Of a stretch of 64,000 bases of DNA, positions 1 to 8,582 are shown piece after piece. The notes below the pieces were generated by a model that had not been told where the DNA came from, made no database searches, and worked only from the letters and a program-made list of their open reading frames with translations. Source of the stretch: Bdellovibrionales bacterium. Lineage in GTDB: Bacteria > Pseudomonadota > Alphaproteobacteria > UBA9219. The stretch's first letter is position 1, and each line of letters opens with the position of its first letter. The stretch is taken from positions 24,997 to 88,996 of the forward strand of contig JBAZRW010000006.1 of assembly GCA_041662785.1 (NCBI GenBank). Direction: 5' to 3'. Position numbers and translations under genes: made by a program.

Positions 1-959
1 AGGACATAGAGGGCTGGCAGACGCAAATCCCTCCACGGAATCTCACCCACCCGCCACGGCGTGATAGTGAAGATAAAGGGAAAGAGCAGGCGGTCGCTCC
101 ACGTTGTCGGGAGGAACTGCATGTCCCGACCACTATCAAGAGGTGCAAGGGGCGATTTGAAAATATCGTTGAAATAGGGGAAAAGGGGGCTTTGGTAATG
201 CTCTTGCAGATACCACGCCCACGGCCCCAAGGCGATGGCAAGGCCAGCCAGCACGCCAAGGCCAAAGCCAAAGGCGATACACAGGCGGCGCGTCCATGCG
301 CCTGTAACAAACAGCATCGCGCCGCATAGCCCAACGGTAAAGATCACGAAGGGGAGCTTAAAGCCCATCATCACGCCCGCTGGAAGGCCTGCGATAAACG
401 CGAAGAAAAGGGCGATGCGCCATGGCGCATAGATCAGGCGCGGGTAAAAGCGAATGACCATCAACGCCGAAGCGAACAGGCCAAGGCTGGTGATGTTGTC
501 GTAAAAGGTTGTGCCGATTTGCGCGATACCGCCGCCGCCCAGCATTCCCAGCATGGCCAGCGCAAAGCACACCAGAACCTTTTGCCGCGCGTTGGGGATG
601 ATCAGCGTCGCGTGGCATAGCATAAAGAGCAGGATGACGTTAAGGCCTTGAACACTGCCAAGTATAAAGCCCGCAACCTTGGCGCTGACATGGCTTGCCA
701 AAAGGAAAAAGGGAACGTCCAGCGCGGGATTATAGAAAAAGGGCGTTTGCGAGGGCAAAAGGTCAAACCCCAGTCGCCCGTTCACAAGGGCATAGGCATT
801 ATACCAGTGATAGTTGCGTAGATCCCAGTTGGTGTCCTGCCCCAGATAAAGCGCCAAAGCGCCAATCAAAAGCGGCGCAAGAGCCAATAGGAAAAAGGCC
901 AGCCCTCGCGCCTTGCTGCTGCGCAGGGGAAGGGTGGGGAGGGAGTCTTGCCTTTTCAT
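1..959 (-). CDS. Multipass membrane protein, GT-C/GT87-like (partial)
   Basis: The frame is open from the ATG at 957-959 to the left window edge (about 319 residues), so the C-terminus is missing. It begins MKRQDSLPTLP and is mostly hydrophobic helices. An early extracytoplasmic segment reads DTNWDLRNYHWYNAYAL, then NGR and FYNPALD. I associate that Asp/Tyr-rich first loop with polyprenol-phosphate-dependent GT-C or GT87-like membrane proteins, but no substrate can be read. The start overlaps the stop of the upstream lipoprotein gene as ATGA (956-959), so the two are probably translationally coupled. The family call is by resemblance only; the protein and its operon role are unassigned. Confidence 0.75.
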   Translation of the reverse strand, partial: MKRQDSLPTLPLRSSKARGLAFFLLALAPLLIGALALYLGQDTNWDLRNYHWYNAYALVNGRLGFDLLPSQTPFFYNPALDVPFFLLASHVSAKVAGFILGSVQGLNVILLFMLCHATLIIPNARQKVLVCFALAMLGMLGGGGIAQIGTTFYDNITSLGLFASALMVIRFYPRLIYAPWRIALFFAFIAGLPAGVMMGFKLPFVIFTVGLCGAMLFVTGAWTRRLCIAFGFGLGVLAGLAIALGPWAWYLQEHYQSPLFPYFNDIFKSPLAPLDSGRDMQFLPTTWSDRLLFPFIFTITPWRVGEIPWRDLRLPALYV

Positions 960-1600
960 TCACGAAAGTGCGGTAGTGCTGAATCGCGGGTGGGTGACGC
1001 TGCGCTTGCGGCGGCATCGTTCAGGATAAAGCGAGACATATGTTCCTTAATGCCGCGCTCCAGCTCCTTGTTAAGATCAGCCATAAGGTTGGTCAAAAGC
1101 TTTCTATAGGCCTCATACTTTTCGGTTTCTGTCGGCTCTTCGGGAAGGCTCACGCTATAGATGGCGTGCGCAGAGGCCATGCCGATGCTGGCATCGGCGG
1201 GCGATTGAGCTTCAAGGGAAACTTCAACGCGGCCAATATATTTTGCGGCTTGCTGGCGCGTGAACAGGCTTTCGAAATCCGATGAGGTGTTCAGCGATTG
1301 CTCGGTGACGCTGGCGTCTTTGATGATCAGCGTGGCGTGGCCCAGCGTTCCGGCAGCTTGCAGGCGGTCGGCGGCCATGCGGTTCACCGCGTCCTTCAAC
1401 GTCGGCTGAAACAGATGCCCGACATAGGGCGGCCATTGGGGTGTGTTTTGTGAACGGTCAATGATCCGGATATCCTGTGCATCCAGCATAATTTTTCCAA
1501 GCTGGGCATAATCCAGACGGATGGGGTCGGGGCGCGGCGGGGGCGTCGAACAAGCGGCAAGGAAAGCAAGAATAGACAAAAGAAGGACGCGGTTTTTCAT
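956..1600 (-). CDS. Putative lipoprotein, 214 aa
   Basis: The N-terminus MKNRVLLLSILAFLAACS is a lipoprotein signal with lipobox LAAC and Cys17 as the probable acylated residue. The mature part begins with a proline-rich linker (STPPPRPDP) and a mixed alpha/beta body with no motif I recognise. It is probably anchored in the inner leaflet of the outer membrane or in the inner membrane. Its stop overlaps the start of the membrane-protein gene at 959, so the two form an operon. The downstream partner suggests an envelope or glycan job, but this is inference. Confidence 0.8.
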   Translation of the reverse strand: MKNRVLLLSILAFLAACSTPPPRPDPIRLDYAQLGKIMLDAQDIRIIDRSQNTPQWPPYVGHLFQPTLKDAVNRMAADRLQAAGTLGHATLIIKDASVTEQSLNTSSDFESLFTRQQAAKYIGRVEVSLEAQSPADASIGMASAHAIYSVSLPEEPTETEKYEAYRKLLTNLMADLNKELERGIKEHMSRFILNDAAASAASPTRDSALPHFRE

Positions 1601-1639
1601 GGTGATAACCCTATTCGTTAAGCTTCCATTGTAAGTTGG

Positions 1640-1665
1640 TTAAGGGCGGCTGTAAAGCCGCGCCT
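1640..1665 (-). terminator. Hairpin downstream of the kinase-like gene (weak)
   Basis: GGCGGCT pairs with AGCCGCGCC across a short loop between 1645 and 1664. It lies between the stop of the kinase-like gene (1677) and the lipoprotein start. No clear U-tract follows on the minus strand, so termination is uncertain. Confidence 0.3.
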
Positions 1666-1676
1666 TTGGGGGGAAG

Positions 1677-2447
1677 TCATGAATAAAAACAAGAGGGTGT
1701 TTGCTTGGCCTTGGCCATAAAGCGGTCAAAGACGGCTTGATGACGATCCAGAATATCCGGCGTGAGAGAGGGGTTGTTGTGCATCTTGGCAAAAAGGTAC
1801 GTTTTTTCGCCCTGCAGCTTGCCTAGGCCAAAACGCTCGCCCGTTAGCGCGCAAAAGGTTTTTGCTATCGAATGAGCCAGAATATCGTTGGTAAGGATGG
1901 GGCAGGAGAGCAGCTGTTCAAGGGGCGCATGCCGCAAGGCTGCAAAGTCAAGAATGCCAATTTTGCCATCTGGCTCTTGCGTCACATTGCCAAAATGAAA
2001 ATCGGTATGGATCATCCCTTGTCGAAAAGTCATGGCCGAGAAAGAGCCAAACGCTATCCCGATCTTTTCAGCCTGACGATGGGTGAGCTCTTCCCCCGCT
2101 GTAGAAACGGCAAATGGTTTTGCCATACGGTTCATCATCAAAAACTCAGGTGATGCCCCAAAGGCAAGGGCGCGAGGCGTAGAAAAAACGTCATCCTTGC
2201 CTGCGCTAAATTGGTTCAGCAAGGCGGCTTCTTTATCGCATGAAACCATCAGGTGGTATTTAGGAAATTTGATAATCAGAGAGGGCTGTTTCTGGGGCGA
2301 TAAAACAAAGCTGTTTTGTGTGTTGTGAAGAACGGCAAAGGCCCCGTGGGGATCAACCGACGGAAGGCCCAAAAAGGTTGAATCCTTCATAAACGGAGCA
2401 AAAAAGGGGGCGTCTTTTAACTGGATAAAGTCGGTCATTCTGGCCAT
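1677..2447 (-). CDS. Protein-kinase-fold / aminoglycoside-phosphotransferase-like protein, 256 aa
   Basis: The protein carries the signature of the kinase-like phosphotransferase fold. IHTDFHFGNV (about residues 145-154) matches the catalytic HxDxxxxN loop, and GILDFAALRH about 10 residues later supplies the Mg-binding Asp. PSLIIKFPKYH upstream could carry the ATP-binding lysine. It is a compact single domain of 256 residues with no transmembrane segment. The substrate is unknown. It is flanked by an envelope lipoprotein and ogt and is probably transcribed alone. The start is the first ATG; an internal ATG at 2438 is equally possible because neither has a clear Shine-Dalgarno. Confidence 0.7.
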   Translation of the reverse strand: MARMTDFIQLKDAPFFAPFMKDSTFLGLPSVDPHGAFAVLHNTQNSFVLSPQKQPSLIIKFPKYHLMVSCDKEAALLNQFSAGKDDVFSTPRALAFGASPEFLMMNRMAKPFAVSTAGEELTHRQAEKIGIAFGSFSAMTFRQGMIHTDFHFGNVTQEPDGKIGILDFAALRHAPLEQLLSCPILTNDILAHSIAKTFCALTGERFGLGKLQGEKTYLFAKMHNNPSLTPDILDRHQAVFDRFMAKAKQTPSCFYS

Positions 2448-2505
2448 AAAATAACGGATTGTAACGACAAGGTTATTTTACACATCAAGGGGATATGAAG
2501 CAAGA

Positions 2506-3030
2506 TTAACGCAATACTTTCGCGCCTTCACTTTGCAGAAGGTGGCGTTTTAACGTCGTGCCCCCCGCAAACCCACCAAGGCCGCCTTTTGTCACAACGC
2601 GATGGCAGGGCAGGAAAAAGGCGACAGGGTTTTTGCCCAAGGCTGCGCCGACGGCGCGGATGGCCTTGGGGCTTCCGATACGCTCGGCCAGCTCGCCATA
2701 GGTGATGGTTTCTCCGGCGGGAATGGTCAACAGCGTCATACACACGAGGGCTTGAAAGGGCGTGCCGACTAATAAGATGGGCGGGGGGCTTTTAAGCTTC
2801 ATCGCCTTTTTCCACCATACCTCAACGGCACGTTGATCTTTGATAAACGCTGTGGAAGGCCACGCGCTTTGCCACGATTTTAAGGGAGAGCGGGCGGCGT
2901 TCTTGGGCGCGAAATGTACGCGGCACACTTTCCCGTCCTCTGTCAGGCCAAGCCAAAGGGGCACAGGAAGGCCTTGGCTAACTAGACCATAAAAAACGCG
3001 CGGCGGGTGTTGCTTGGATATGAGCATCAT
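2506..3030 (-). CDS. ogt: Methylated-DNA--protein-cysteine methyltransferase
   Basis: This suicide DNA-repair enzyme moves the alkyl group from O6-alkylguanine (and O4-alkylthymine) to its own cysteine. The active-site motif PCHRVV is followed by GLGGFAGG, the substrate-binding wing. GETITYGELAERIGSPKAIR is the helix-turn-helix that docks in the DNA minor groove, and the Asn hinge is present (AALGKNPVA). The start is set at the ATG at 3030 because AAAGGAA lies 8-9 nt upstream. A longer frame to 3198 would run into the palindromic intergenic element and is rejected. The result is 174 aa, a normal length. The convergent orientation to nth is coincidental. Confidence 0.93.
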   Translation of the reverse strand: MMLISKQHPPRVFYGLVSQGLPVPLWLGLTEDGKVCRVHFAPKNAARSPLKSWQSAWPSTAFIKDQRAVEVWWKKAMKLKSPPPILLVGTPFQALVCMTLLTIPAGETITYGELAERIGSPKAIRAVGAALGKNPVAFFLPCHRVVTKGGLGGFAGGTTLKRHLLQSEGAKVLR

Positions 3031-3055
3031 GGCATGGTTCCTTTTGGAGTGTGCC

Positions 3056-3231
3056 GTCATCCCCGCGCCCTCGTCCCGCCGCTCTTGCGGCGGGCGAAAG
3101 GGCAAAGCGGGGATCCAGCTGCGCCACGTCTGTGGCGCACAGGACTCAGGAAAAGTTAGAAAAACGCAATGTTTCTGACTCATACGCCTCGTGGACACTC
3201 GGCGCTGGATTCCCGCTTTCGCGGGAATGAC
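3056..3231. repeat. GTCAT...ATGAC palindromic intergenic element, copy 1
   Basis: This spacer element between ogt and nth starts GTCATCCCCGCG and ends GCGGGAATGACG. It contains two sub-palindromes: CCCGCCGCTCTTGCGGCGGG near 3075, and TTCCCGCTTTCGCGGGAA near 3210-3226. The inner part includes the CTGGATTCC box shared by the other copies. It explains the false N-terminal extension of ogt. Confidence 0.85.
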
Positions 3232-3299
3232 GCTAGGGGGCTGAGACGTTCTATTACAACCTAACTTTTGTTTATTAGCCTAACAAGGATCAACGATTT

Positions 3300-3935
3300 A
3301 TGAAACCATCCGATGTGAATGAGTTTTTTGCCCGCCTTGCGGCGCTACGCCCTGACCCGAAGAGCGAGCTGGACTACGTCAATCCCTACACGCTTTTGGT
3401 GGCCGTTGTGCTTTCGGCGCAGATGACCGATAGCGGCGTGAATAAAGCCACTGCGCCGCTTTTTAAGAAGGTCAAAACGCCTCAAGCGATGCTGAGACTG
3501 GGCGAAAACGGTCTTAAAACGTACATAAAAAGCATCAATTTGCTCAACAATAAGGCCAAAAACATCCTCCTTTTGTCGCAAAAGCTGGTCGATGATTTCG
3601 ATGGCGAGGTTCCCCAAACCCGTGAGGCGTTGGAGAGTCTGGCGGGTGTGGGGCGCAAGTCCGCGAACGTGGTGCTCAACGTGGCGTTCGGGCAGTCGAC
3701 GATGGGCGTGGACACGCATGTTTTTCGTGTGGCCAATCGCACCGGCCTTGCGGCGGGAAAAACGCCAGAGATAATTGAAGAAAAGCTGCTGAAGATTGTG
3801 CCTCAACAATGGATGAGCCATGCGCATCACTGGCTGGTTTTGCATGGGCGTTATGTTTGCAAGGCGAAAAAACCAGACTGCCCCATTTGCCCCGTGCGCG
3901 ATTTGTGCGCGTATAAGGAAAAGACAAAAGAATGA
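3300..3935 (+). CDS. nth: Endonuclease III (DNA glycosylase/AP lyase)
   Basis: This base-excision repair enzyme removes oxidised pyrimidines and cleaves the abasic strand. The helix-hairpin-helix reads ESLAGVGRKSANVVLN with the catalytic lysine (GRKSA), and VDTHVFRVANR supplies the catalytic Asp. The C-terminal 4Fe-4S loop is complete as CKAKKPDCPICPVRDLC (C-X6-C-X2-C-X5-C). The length of 211 aa is typical. It begins MKPSDVNEFF, 68 nt after the upstream repeat. Its stop overlaps queH by ATGA at 3932-3935, so the two are probably co-translated, although their functions differ. Confidence 0.96.
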   Translation: MKPSDVNEFFARLAALRPDPKSELDYVNPYTLLVAVVLSAQMTDSGVNKATAPLFKKVKTPQAMLRLGENGLKTYIKSINLLNNKAKNILLLSQKLVDDFDGEVPQTREALESLAGVGRKSANVVLNVAFGQSTMGVDTHVFRVANRTGLAAGKTPEIIEEKLLKIVPQQWMSHAHHWLVLHGRYVCKAKKPDCPICPVRDLCAYKEKTKE

Positions 3936-4543
3936 TCGATCTTTCTGTGCCGGCTGTCCCTTATGAACGTCCCGAAGGCATGGACGAGGGAGCAGGGATT
4001 CTGCTGCACGTTTGCTGCGCCCCATGTTCTTGCGCGATTATCGAAGGCCTGCTGGCCAGCGGCCTTGCGCCGACGCTGTTTTTTTACAATCCCAACATCC
4101 ATCCGTGTGAGGAATATGAGCGACGCAAGGCTGAGGTCATGCGTTTTGCGGACAAGGTTGGCGTGCCTTGTGTCGATGCGGATTACGATACGGACGCGTG
4201 GCTTGCCCGCGTCAAAGGGCTAGAAGACGAGCCAGAGCGTGGCCGTCGTTGCGATGCTTGCTTTGCCATGCGGATGGAAAGGACGGCGCTTTACGCGCAT
4301 GAGAATGGCTTTAAATGGATGGCGACCAGCCTGTCTATCTCGCGCCACAAAGATCAGGCGCAGGTACACAGGGCAGGGCTTGCCGCTGCGGCGCACCACC
4401 CTGACGTGACATTTTGGGACTATAACTGGCGGCGCTCCGGCGGCGCAGATCGTGGCGCGGCCTTGGCCAAAGAGGAAGCCTTCTACCGCCAGACCTATTG
4501 CGGGTGTGTTTATTCGCAAAGGAAAAAGAAGACGGATGCCTAG
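3932..4543 (+). CDS. queH: Epoxyqueuosine reductase QueH
   Basis: QueH catalyses the last step of queuosine tRNA modification, reducing epoxyqueuosine; it is the non-cobalamin alternative to QueG. The N-terminal HVCCAPCS (about residues 27-34) and the later RRCDACF and YCGCVYS carry the conserved cysteines that bind the metal centre and Fe-S cluster. FYNPNIHPCEEYERR and SISRHKDQ are further family blocks. The length is 203 aa. It overlaps nth by 4 nt at the start and converges with the DUF2125 gene, sharing the palindrome CTAG at 4540-4543 so that each stop lies in the other gene's end. Confidence 0.93.
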   Translation: MIDLSVPAVPYERPEGMDEGAGILLHVCCAPCSCAIIEGLLASGLAPTLFFYNPNIHPCEEYERRKAEVMRFADKVGVPCVDADYDTDAWLARVKGLEDEPERGRRCDACFAMRMERTALYAHENGFKWMATSLSISRHKDQAQVHRAGLAAAAHHPDVTFWDYNWRRSGGADRGAALAKEEAFYRQTYCGCVYSQRKKKTDA

Positions 4544-5481
4544 GGGTTGCTTTGCGGCCAGACCAGCTTCGGCAAGGTCGCGATGCGGACGGGGCCAAGG
4601 AAGACCCCCCCATTTTGCAGCGACAGCGGGACGATAGGGCTTGTGCCGCCGACCATCCCAGAGGGACGCGCAAGAACGCTCAGTGATGACCTTAAAAGCG
4701 CTTCATCTTTTCTTGTAAGCTCTCCTTGAGAGGTAAATTTATCGACGGCTTCTTCTAGTCCGTCCACGCGGCCTGAAAAAGCGCCTTCGGGTTGCAGGTC
4801 GGCGGTGAGCGCCATAGTTCCTTTGGCCACAAGCTCCATGGATCCCCATCGCAAATCCAGATCATCAAACTCGATCACGCCGCTGGCATCATTCCACGCT
4901 TTGACTGTTCCTGTTTTCGAGAAGTCGGGCGGTGTTCCCATGACGCGCGCGTCAAAGGAGAGCTCTTCGATCCGGTTCCCAAGGGCGAGGGGGCTTTGCT
5001 TCTGGGGGATAAGGCCAAACGATTGCACCCAGACATAAAGGCCTGTTTCGTTTTCGTCTAAGGGTGCGGAACTTGGTTTCATAAAGCCGAATTTAAAAAT
5101 ATCGGCCGTAAAGGAAAGGCCTGCCAATTGTCCGTGGACATTGTCCCTAAGCTTTATGGAAAAGTTACCCCAGTCCCAAAGGTTCAGGCGCAAGATAGCT
5201 TTATCAGCGCTAAGGCTATGAACCTTGTTGTAGTGGGCTTGAAATTGATCAAGCGTAATATGAATGGCCCAAGGCGTGCCGCCCGTGGCTCTTTCGGAAA
5301 AAGCTAGGATGTTGCCGTTCTCCTGCGATATGGCGACCCACGTATCAACAATCTTGTTGAAGCGATAGGCGGCCACGCCCCAAACCAGACCCCAAAACAA
5401 AAGCGCGAAGAAAAGGATAAGGCCAACAAAGTGGCGGCGGCGCAAAGAACGATGGGAAAGGATGGCAGCGGCAAACGACAT
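4540..5481 (-). CDS. DUF2125 family membrane-anchored protein
   Basis: A single N-terminal membrane anchor (about residues 18-42, VGLILFFALLFWGLVWGVAA) is followed by a beta-rich periplasmic domain. NILAFSERATGGTPWAIHI, FTADIFKFGF and DARVMGTPP match the alphaproteobacterial DUF2125 pattern as I know it. The late segment has the long repeated-strand character of AsmA/YhdP-like lipid-transport proteins, but a role there is speculation. The start is the ATG at 5481 because AAGAGG lies 8 nt upstream; a GTG at 5490 is also in frame. The 313 aa length fits the family. Confidence 0.82.
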   Translation of the reverse strand: MSFAAAILSHRSLRRRHFVGLILFFALLFWGLVWGVAAYRFNKIVDTWVAISQENGNILAFSERATGGTPWAIHITLDQFQAHYNKVHSLSADKAILRLNLWDWGNFSIKLRDNVHGQLAGLSFTADIFKFGFMKPSSAPLDENETGLYVWVQSFGLIPQKQSPLALGNRIEELSFDARVMGTPPDFSKTGTVKAWNDASGVIEFDDLDLRWGSMELVAKGTMALTADLQPEGAFSGRVDGLEEAVDKFTSQGELTRKDEALLRSSLSVLARPSGMVGGTSPIVPLSLQNGGVFLGPVRIATLPKLVWPQSNP

Positions 5482-5563
5482 GAAGAACACCTCTTGGCTA
5501 AAAAGCAGCGCTTCTTAGCATACTTCATTGCCAGCCAGAGGGTAAGTTTTTTGTTGCCCGCTC

Positions 5564-6310
5564 TTAATGGAAAACAAGAGAGCGGTTGGTGTTGGCCACA
5601 TAAAGCCCCGATGGGGCGCTTGTCCGAGACGGCAGCAGCGGAAAGAGGGGCTGCAACCGTGGCGCCATTGACAGGGCGATGACTTCTTCCAAGGCATGAA
5701 AAACGGTGGAGTCAAACTTGCTTCCTATGCCATTTTCTAAAATAGCCAAGGCTCTTTCGTTCCCCATCGCCCCCTTATAACAACGCTCATTCGTCAGCGC
5801 GTCATACACATCGGCCACGGCAAGGATTTTGGCTTCCTGTGTGATACGGCTTTCGGTCAGGCCAAACGGATAGCCAGAACCGTCGAGGCGCTCGTGGTGT
5901 TGACGCGCAATAAGGGCAACGGACGTGGCGTGGGCAAGGCCTTTGGCGCGACTTAGAATTTCATAGCTGTTGGAGGCGTGCTGCTTGACGCTTTCGAATT
6001 CTTGCGGTGAGAGGTCGCCTCTTTTGAAAAGAGTTGAGGGGGCCAGTTGGAGTTTGCCAATGTCGTGATATTGCGCGGCATAATAAAGGGTGGATCGCGC
6101 TTGATCGGGCAGCCCCAGTCGCGTTGCTATTTCAAAAGAGAGAAGGGCGACGCGGTTTTGATGATGGATTGTATTTTTTATATCGACTTGATACGCGTCC
6201 CACGAAGTCGCCTTACACATGGCGGTCACGGTTTGACTCATGCGCTCGCTACTGCGCGCCTCATAGGGACGAGGGATTGGCTGACGGATGGTTTTGTATG
6301 CTCCTGACAT
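5564..6310 (-). CDS. HD-GYP domain c-di-GMP phosphodiesterase
   Basis: The protein is almost entirely an HD-GYP domain, which degrades cyclic di-GMP. The motifs in order are IHHQNRVALLSFEIA, YHDIGKLQLAP (HD metal pair), KQHASNSYEIL, ARQHHERLDGSGYPFGL (HHE with the GYP signature) and AVADVYDALTNER. No sensor, receiver or membrane domain precedes it, so it is a soluble stand-alone enzyme of 248 aa. AAAGGA lies 8-9 nt before the ATG at 6310. No cyclase is adjacent. Activity is likely because the metal-binding His/Asp and GYP residues are all present. Confidence 0.92.
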   Translation of the reverse strand: MSGAYKTIRQPIPRPYEARSSERMSQTVTAMCKATSWDAYQVDIKNTIHHQNRVALLSFEIATRLGLPDQARSTLYYAAQYHDIGKLQLAPSTLFKRGDLSPQEFESVKQHASNSYEILSRAKGLAHATSVALIARQHHERLDGSGYPFGLTESRITQEAKILAVADVYDALTNERCYKGAMGNERALAILENGIGSKFDSTVFHALEEVIALSMAPRLQPLFPLLPSRTSAPSGLYVANTNRSLVFH

Positions 6311-6465
6311 AAGAACAATCCTTTAATAATCGTTCTAGAAAGCCGTTCAACATTTAACCCTTCTATGACTTAACAATAGATGAAATTTGGCCTCAATACT
6401 ATGCAAACAATAGTTTCATGTGGCGAAAATGCACCATTTGGCATGGGGCAGTTGGGTGAAAACGA

Positions 6466-6503
6466 CAAAAAAAGAGGGCCGCCATTTTGGCGACCCTCTT
6501 TCT
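6466..6503 (-). terminator. Rho-independent terminator of the first VPLPA-CTERM gene
   Basis: On the minus strand, AAAGAGGGTCGCCA pairs with TGGCGGCCCTCTTT (one mismatch) around a short loop, followed by TTTTTTT. It lies 27 nt past the stop of the gene ending at 6530. Confidence 0.9.
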
Positions 6504-6529
6504 GGATAAGGTTTTAAGTCCTTAAAGAC

Positions 6530-7102
6530 TTAAGCCGTAGCGGCTTCCTTCTTGCTCTTCTTGGCGCGATAACCGGCCAGACCAGCAAGACCCAAGCCAA
6601 ACAAGGGCAGGGCGGCGGGAAGCGGAACATTGGAAACGGCGTTGTAGGCCGTGTTCACTGTGCCTTGGAACATCGGCGAAAGCGCAAGGCCAGCCGAGAA
6701 GGACAGTGTCGAGTCAAGAAGGTTGGAGATCACAAGTGTGAAAACATTCTTGTCGAAATCCTTGGTCGTTAGAACCGAGTATTTCGTGGGATCGGCGGCC
6801 GTAGGCGTGTACCAGAAATCAACGGGGCCCGTGATGCCGGTAACAGCCGAAGGGACAACGTTATAAGTAAAGGTAATCGCTGTCTTGCCAGCAAGAGAAC
6901 CATTCGCAACGTAATCCTGAAGACCGAAAAACGGTGTCGTGTTGATGCTGCCGTACTGGCCAGCGGGAACATAGCCCATATCAACATAGTATTGCGTGGG
7001 GCCTGTCGCTGTTCCGTTGAAATCAACGGGAGCCGTTACCGCCTGAGCGGGAAGCGCAAAAAGCGTCACAAAGGCGCTGAGGAAGATTGTGGTAAGCTTC
7101 AT
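6530..7102 (-). CDS. Exported VPLPA-CTERM sorting-domain protein, 190 aa
   Basis: A Sec signal peptide (MKLTTIFLSAFVTLFALPAQA, cut after AQA) leads to a beta-rich Ser/Thr domain. The tripartite C-terminal sorting signal is VPLPAALPLFGLG, then a hydrophobic helix, then the basic tail YRAKKSKKEA. Proteins of this class are recognised by exosortases (XrtD for the VPLPA subclass), cleaved and exported, often in exopolysaccharide-producing bacteria. No exosortase is in this window. It is a paralogue of the protein at 11,660-12,295. A possible promoter TTGCCT-N18-TAACGT lies about 50-85 nt upstream. The strong terminator indicates a monocistronic gene. Confidence 0.85.
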   Translation of the reverse strand: MKLTTIFLSAFVTLFALPAQAVTAPVDFNGTATGPTQYYVDMGYVPAGQYGSINTTPFFGLQDYVANGSLAGKTAITFTYNVVPSAVTGITGPVDFWYTPTAADPTKYSVLTTKDFDKNVFTLVISNLLDSTLSFSAGLALSPMFQGTVNTAYNAVSNVPLPAALPLFGLGLAGLAGYRAKKSKKEAATA

Positions 7103-7341
7103 TTTTGTAAATCCTTATCCAATGCGGTTGTCGAAGAATCTATCTTCACCTTCGACGTTAGCAAGAAAAAGCAGCCCAAGGCAATGGTTTTTTTCGTTTA
7201 AAATAAAGATTCTTTGGTTAACGAAACGAATAAAGTTAATTTTTGGTCTGTGGTATCGGGGTGTGTGCCTCGCTTTTGTGAAAACTTAAGGATTCAAGGG
7301 GTATAGTGCGCCCGCCAACAAGATTTCTTAAAGGACAGGTT

Positions 7342-7881
7342 ATGACGCAGCATGAAGTGACGATGATGGGGGATGGATTGCCCTATCGTAATGGGGTGGG
7401 GCTTTGCATTTTTAACGCGGATGGTCTTGTTCTGTGTGCCGAGAGGCGCGACAAGCGTGGTGCGTGGCAGATGCCGCAAGGCGGCATTCAAAAGGGCGAA
7501 GACCCCGCTGCCGCTGTGTTCCGTGAGATGAAGGAAGAGGTCGGCACGGATAAGGCCGATATTATTGCCCGTCATCCTGATCGGTTGCGGTACGATTTTC
7601 CGGATGCTTTGCAATACAAAAACGGCGTGTTTCATGGCAAGTATCGCGGGCAAGAACAAGTTTGGTTCGCGCTGCGCTATCACGGCGTTGACGCTGATAT
7701 TAACTTGACGAGCGAGTATGAGGCGGAAGCGCCGGAGTTTATCGCGTGGCGCTGGTTTGATTTGAATCAAACGCCTTCGTTGATCGTTGATTTCAAACGT
7801 CCTGTTTATGAAAGCGTAGTTGAGGCTTTTTCTCCGTTTTCGCAGCGCCTTGCACAGGGGCAGGACGTTCTGCCCCTGTGA
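7342..7881 (+). CDS. rppH: RNA 5'-pyrophosphohydrolase
   Basis: RppH converts the 5' triphosphate of mRNA to monophosphate, which triggers RNase E-dependent decay. The Nudix box is complete: GGIQKGEDP followed by FREMKEEVGT. Family landmarks are YRNGVGLCIFN at the N-terminus, RRDKRGAWQMPQGG before the box, and QVWFALRY after it. The start is the ATG at 7342, with AAAGGACAGG 4-8 nt upstream; an in-frame GTG at 7306 would precede it but lacks support. The length is 179 aa. It converges on the amidase gene with only 5 nt between stops. Confidence 0.95.
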   Translation: MTQHEVTMMGDGLPYRNGVGLCIFNADGLVLCAERRDKRGAWQMPQGGIQKGEDPAAAVFREMKEEVGTDKADIIARHPDRLRYDFPDALQYKNGVFHGKYRGQEQVWFALRYHGVDADINLTSEYEAEAPEFIAWRWFDLNQTPSLIVDFKRPVYESVVEAFSPFSQRLAQGQDVLPL

Positions 7882-7886
7882 AGGTT

Positions 7887-8582
7887 TTAGAGAAGCGGAT
7901 TCAAAATACGTTCCAGTGCCCGCAGGCGGGCGGTGGTTTCATCGTCAAAACCGTCCTCAAGCCGTTCAGGGTGATAGCGGCGTAGAAAGGCTCTTTGCGC
8001 GGCCTCAAGCGATTCGGGCGTGCGCACCTCATAACCAATTTCCCCCAGCATCGTCGCAATCTCGTCCAGTAAGGCGGGGCGGCGGTCTTCTGGTGTAGGG
8101 GAAGGCCACAGGCTAAGCCCAACGGCGGCCAACTCTTGCCACGGAAACAATTCTCCCGGATCTTCCTTGCGCAGGGGGGCAATATCGCTGTGCGCAAGCA
8201 AAGATTCAGGCGACAGGCTGTAACGGGACTTGATGTCGTGCAATAAGGCTTTCAGGCTATCAATCTGCGCCTTGGGGAAAGGCGTATAGCCAAAGGCGTG
8301 TCCTTTGTTGACCAGTTCAATCCCGATAGATTGGCTGTTGATGTCGCGTTTTCCACGCCAACAGCTATGTCCCGCGTGCCACGCGCGATGGTCTTCCTCA
8401 ACCATCTGGATGACGCCGCCCTCTTCATCGATCATGTAATGGCAACTCACTTCGCTATGAGGATCGCGCAGGCGGTCTAAGGCTTCGGCAGCCGTTCGCA
8501 TGCCCGTATAGTGAAGGACGACATAGGCTAACAGCGTTTTTTCTGCGCGTTCGTTGTAGTTGGGGGAAGGGATGCGCTTCAT
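7887..8582 (-). CDS. N-acetylmuramoyl-L-alanine amidase, AmiD-like
   Basis: This Amidase_2-type zinc enzyme cuts the bond between MurNAc and L-Ala in peptidoglycan or muropeptides. VVLHYTGM (zinc His), EVSCHYMIDEEGGVIQMV, HAGHSCWRGKRDINSQSIGIE and LLAHSDIAPLRKEDPGELFPW give the His/His/Asp-type ligands and the catalytic acids. The last 60 residues resemble a peptidoglycan-binding helical domain. I see no signal peptide, so the cytoplasm (recycling) is as likely as the periplasm. The start at 8582 is chosen because it overlaps the DjlA-like stop by ATGA and has GAGGGG about 6 nt upstream. The length is 231 aa. Confidence 0.92.
   Translation of the reverse strand: MKRIPSPNYNERAEKTLLAYVVLHYTGMRTAAEALDRLRDPHSEVSCHYMIDEEGGVIQMVEEDHRAWHAGHSCWRGKRDINSQSIGIELVNKGHAFGYTPFPKAQIDSLKALLHDIKSRYSLSPESLLAHSDIAPLRKEDPGELFPWQELAAVGLSLWPSPTPEDRRPALLDEIATMLGEIGYEVRTPESLEAAQRAFLRRYHPERLEDGFDDETTARLRALERILNPLL

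Noticed and set aside
3031..3198. N-terminal extension of Ogt
   Set aside because: It lies in palindromic copy 1, and AAAGGAA marks the internal start.
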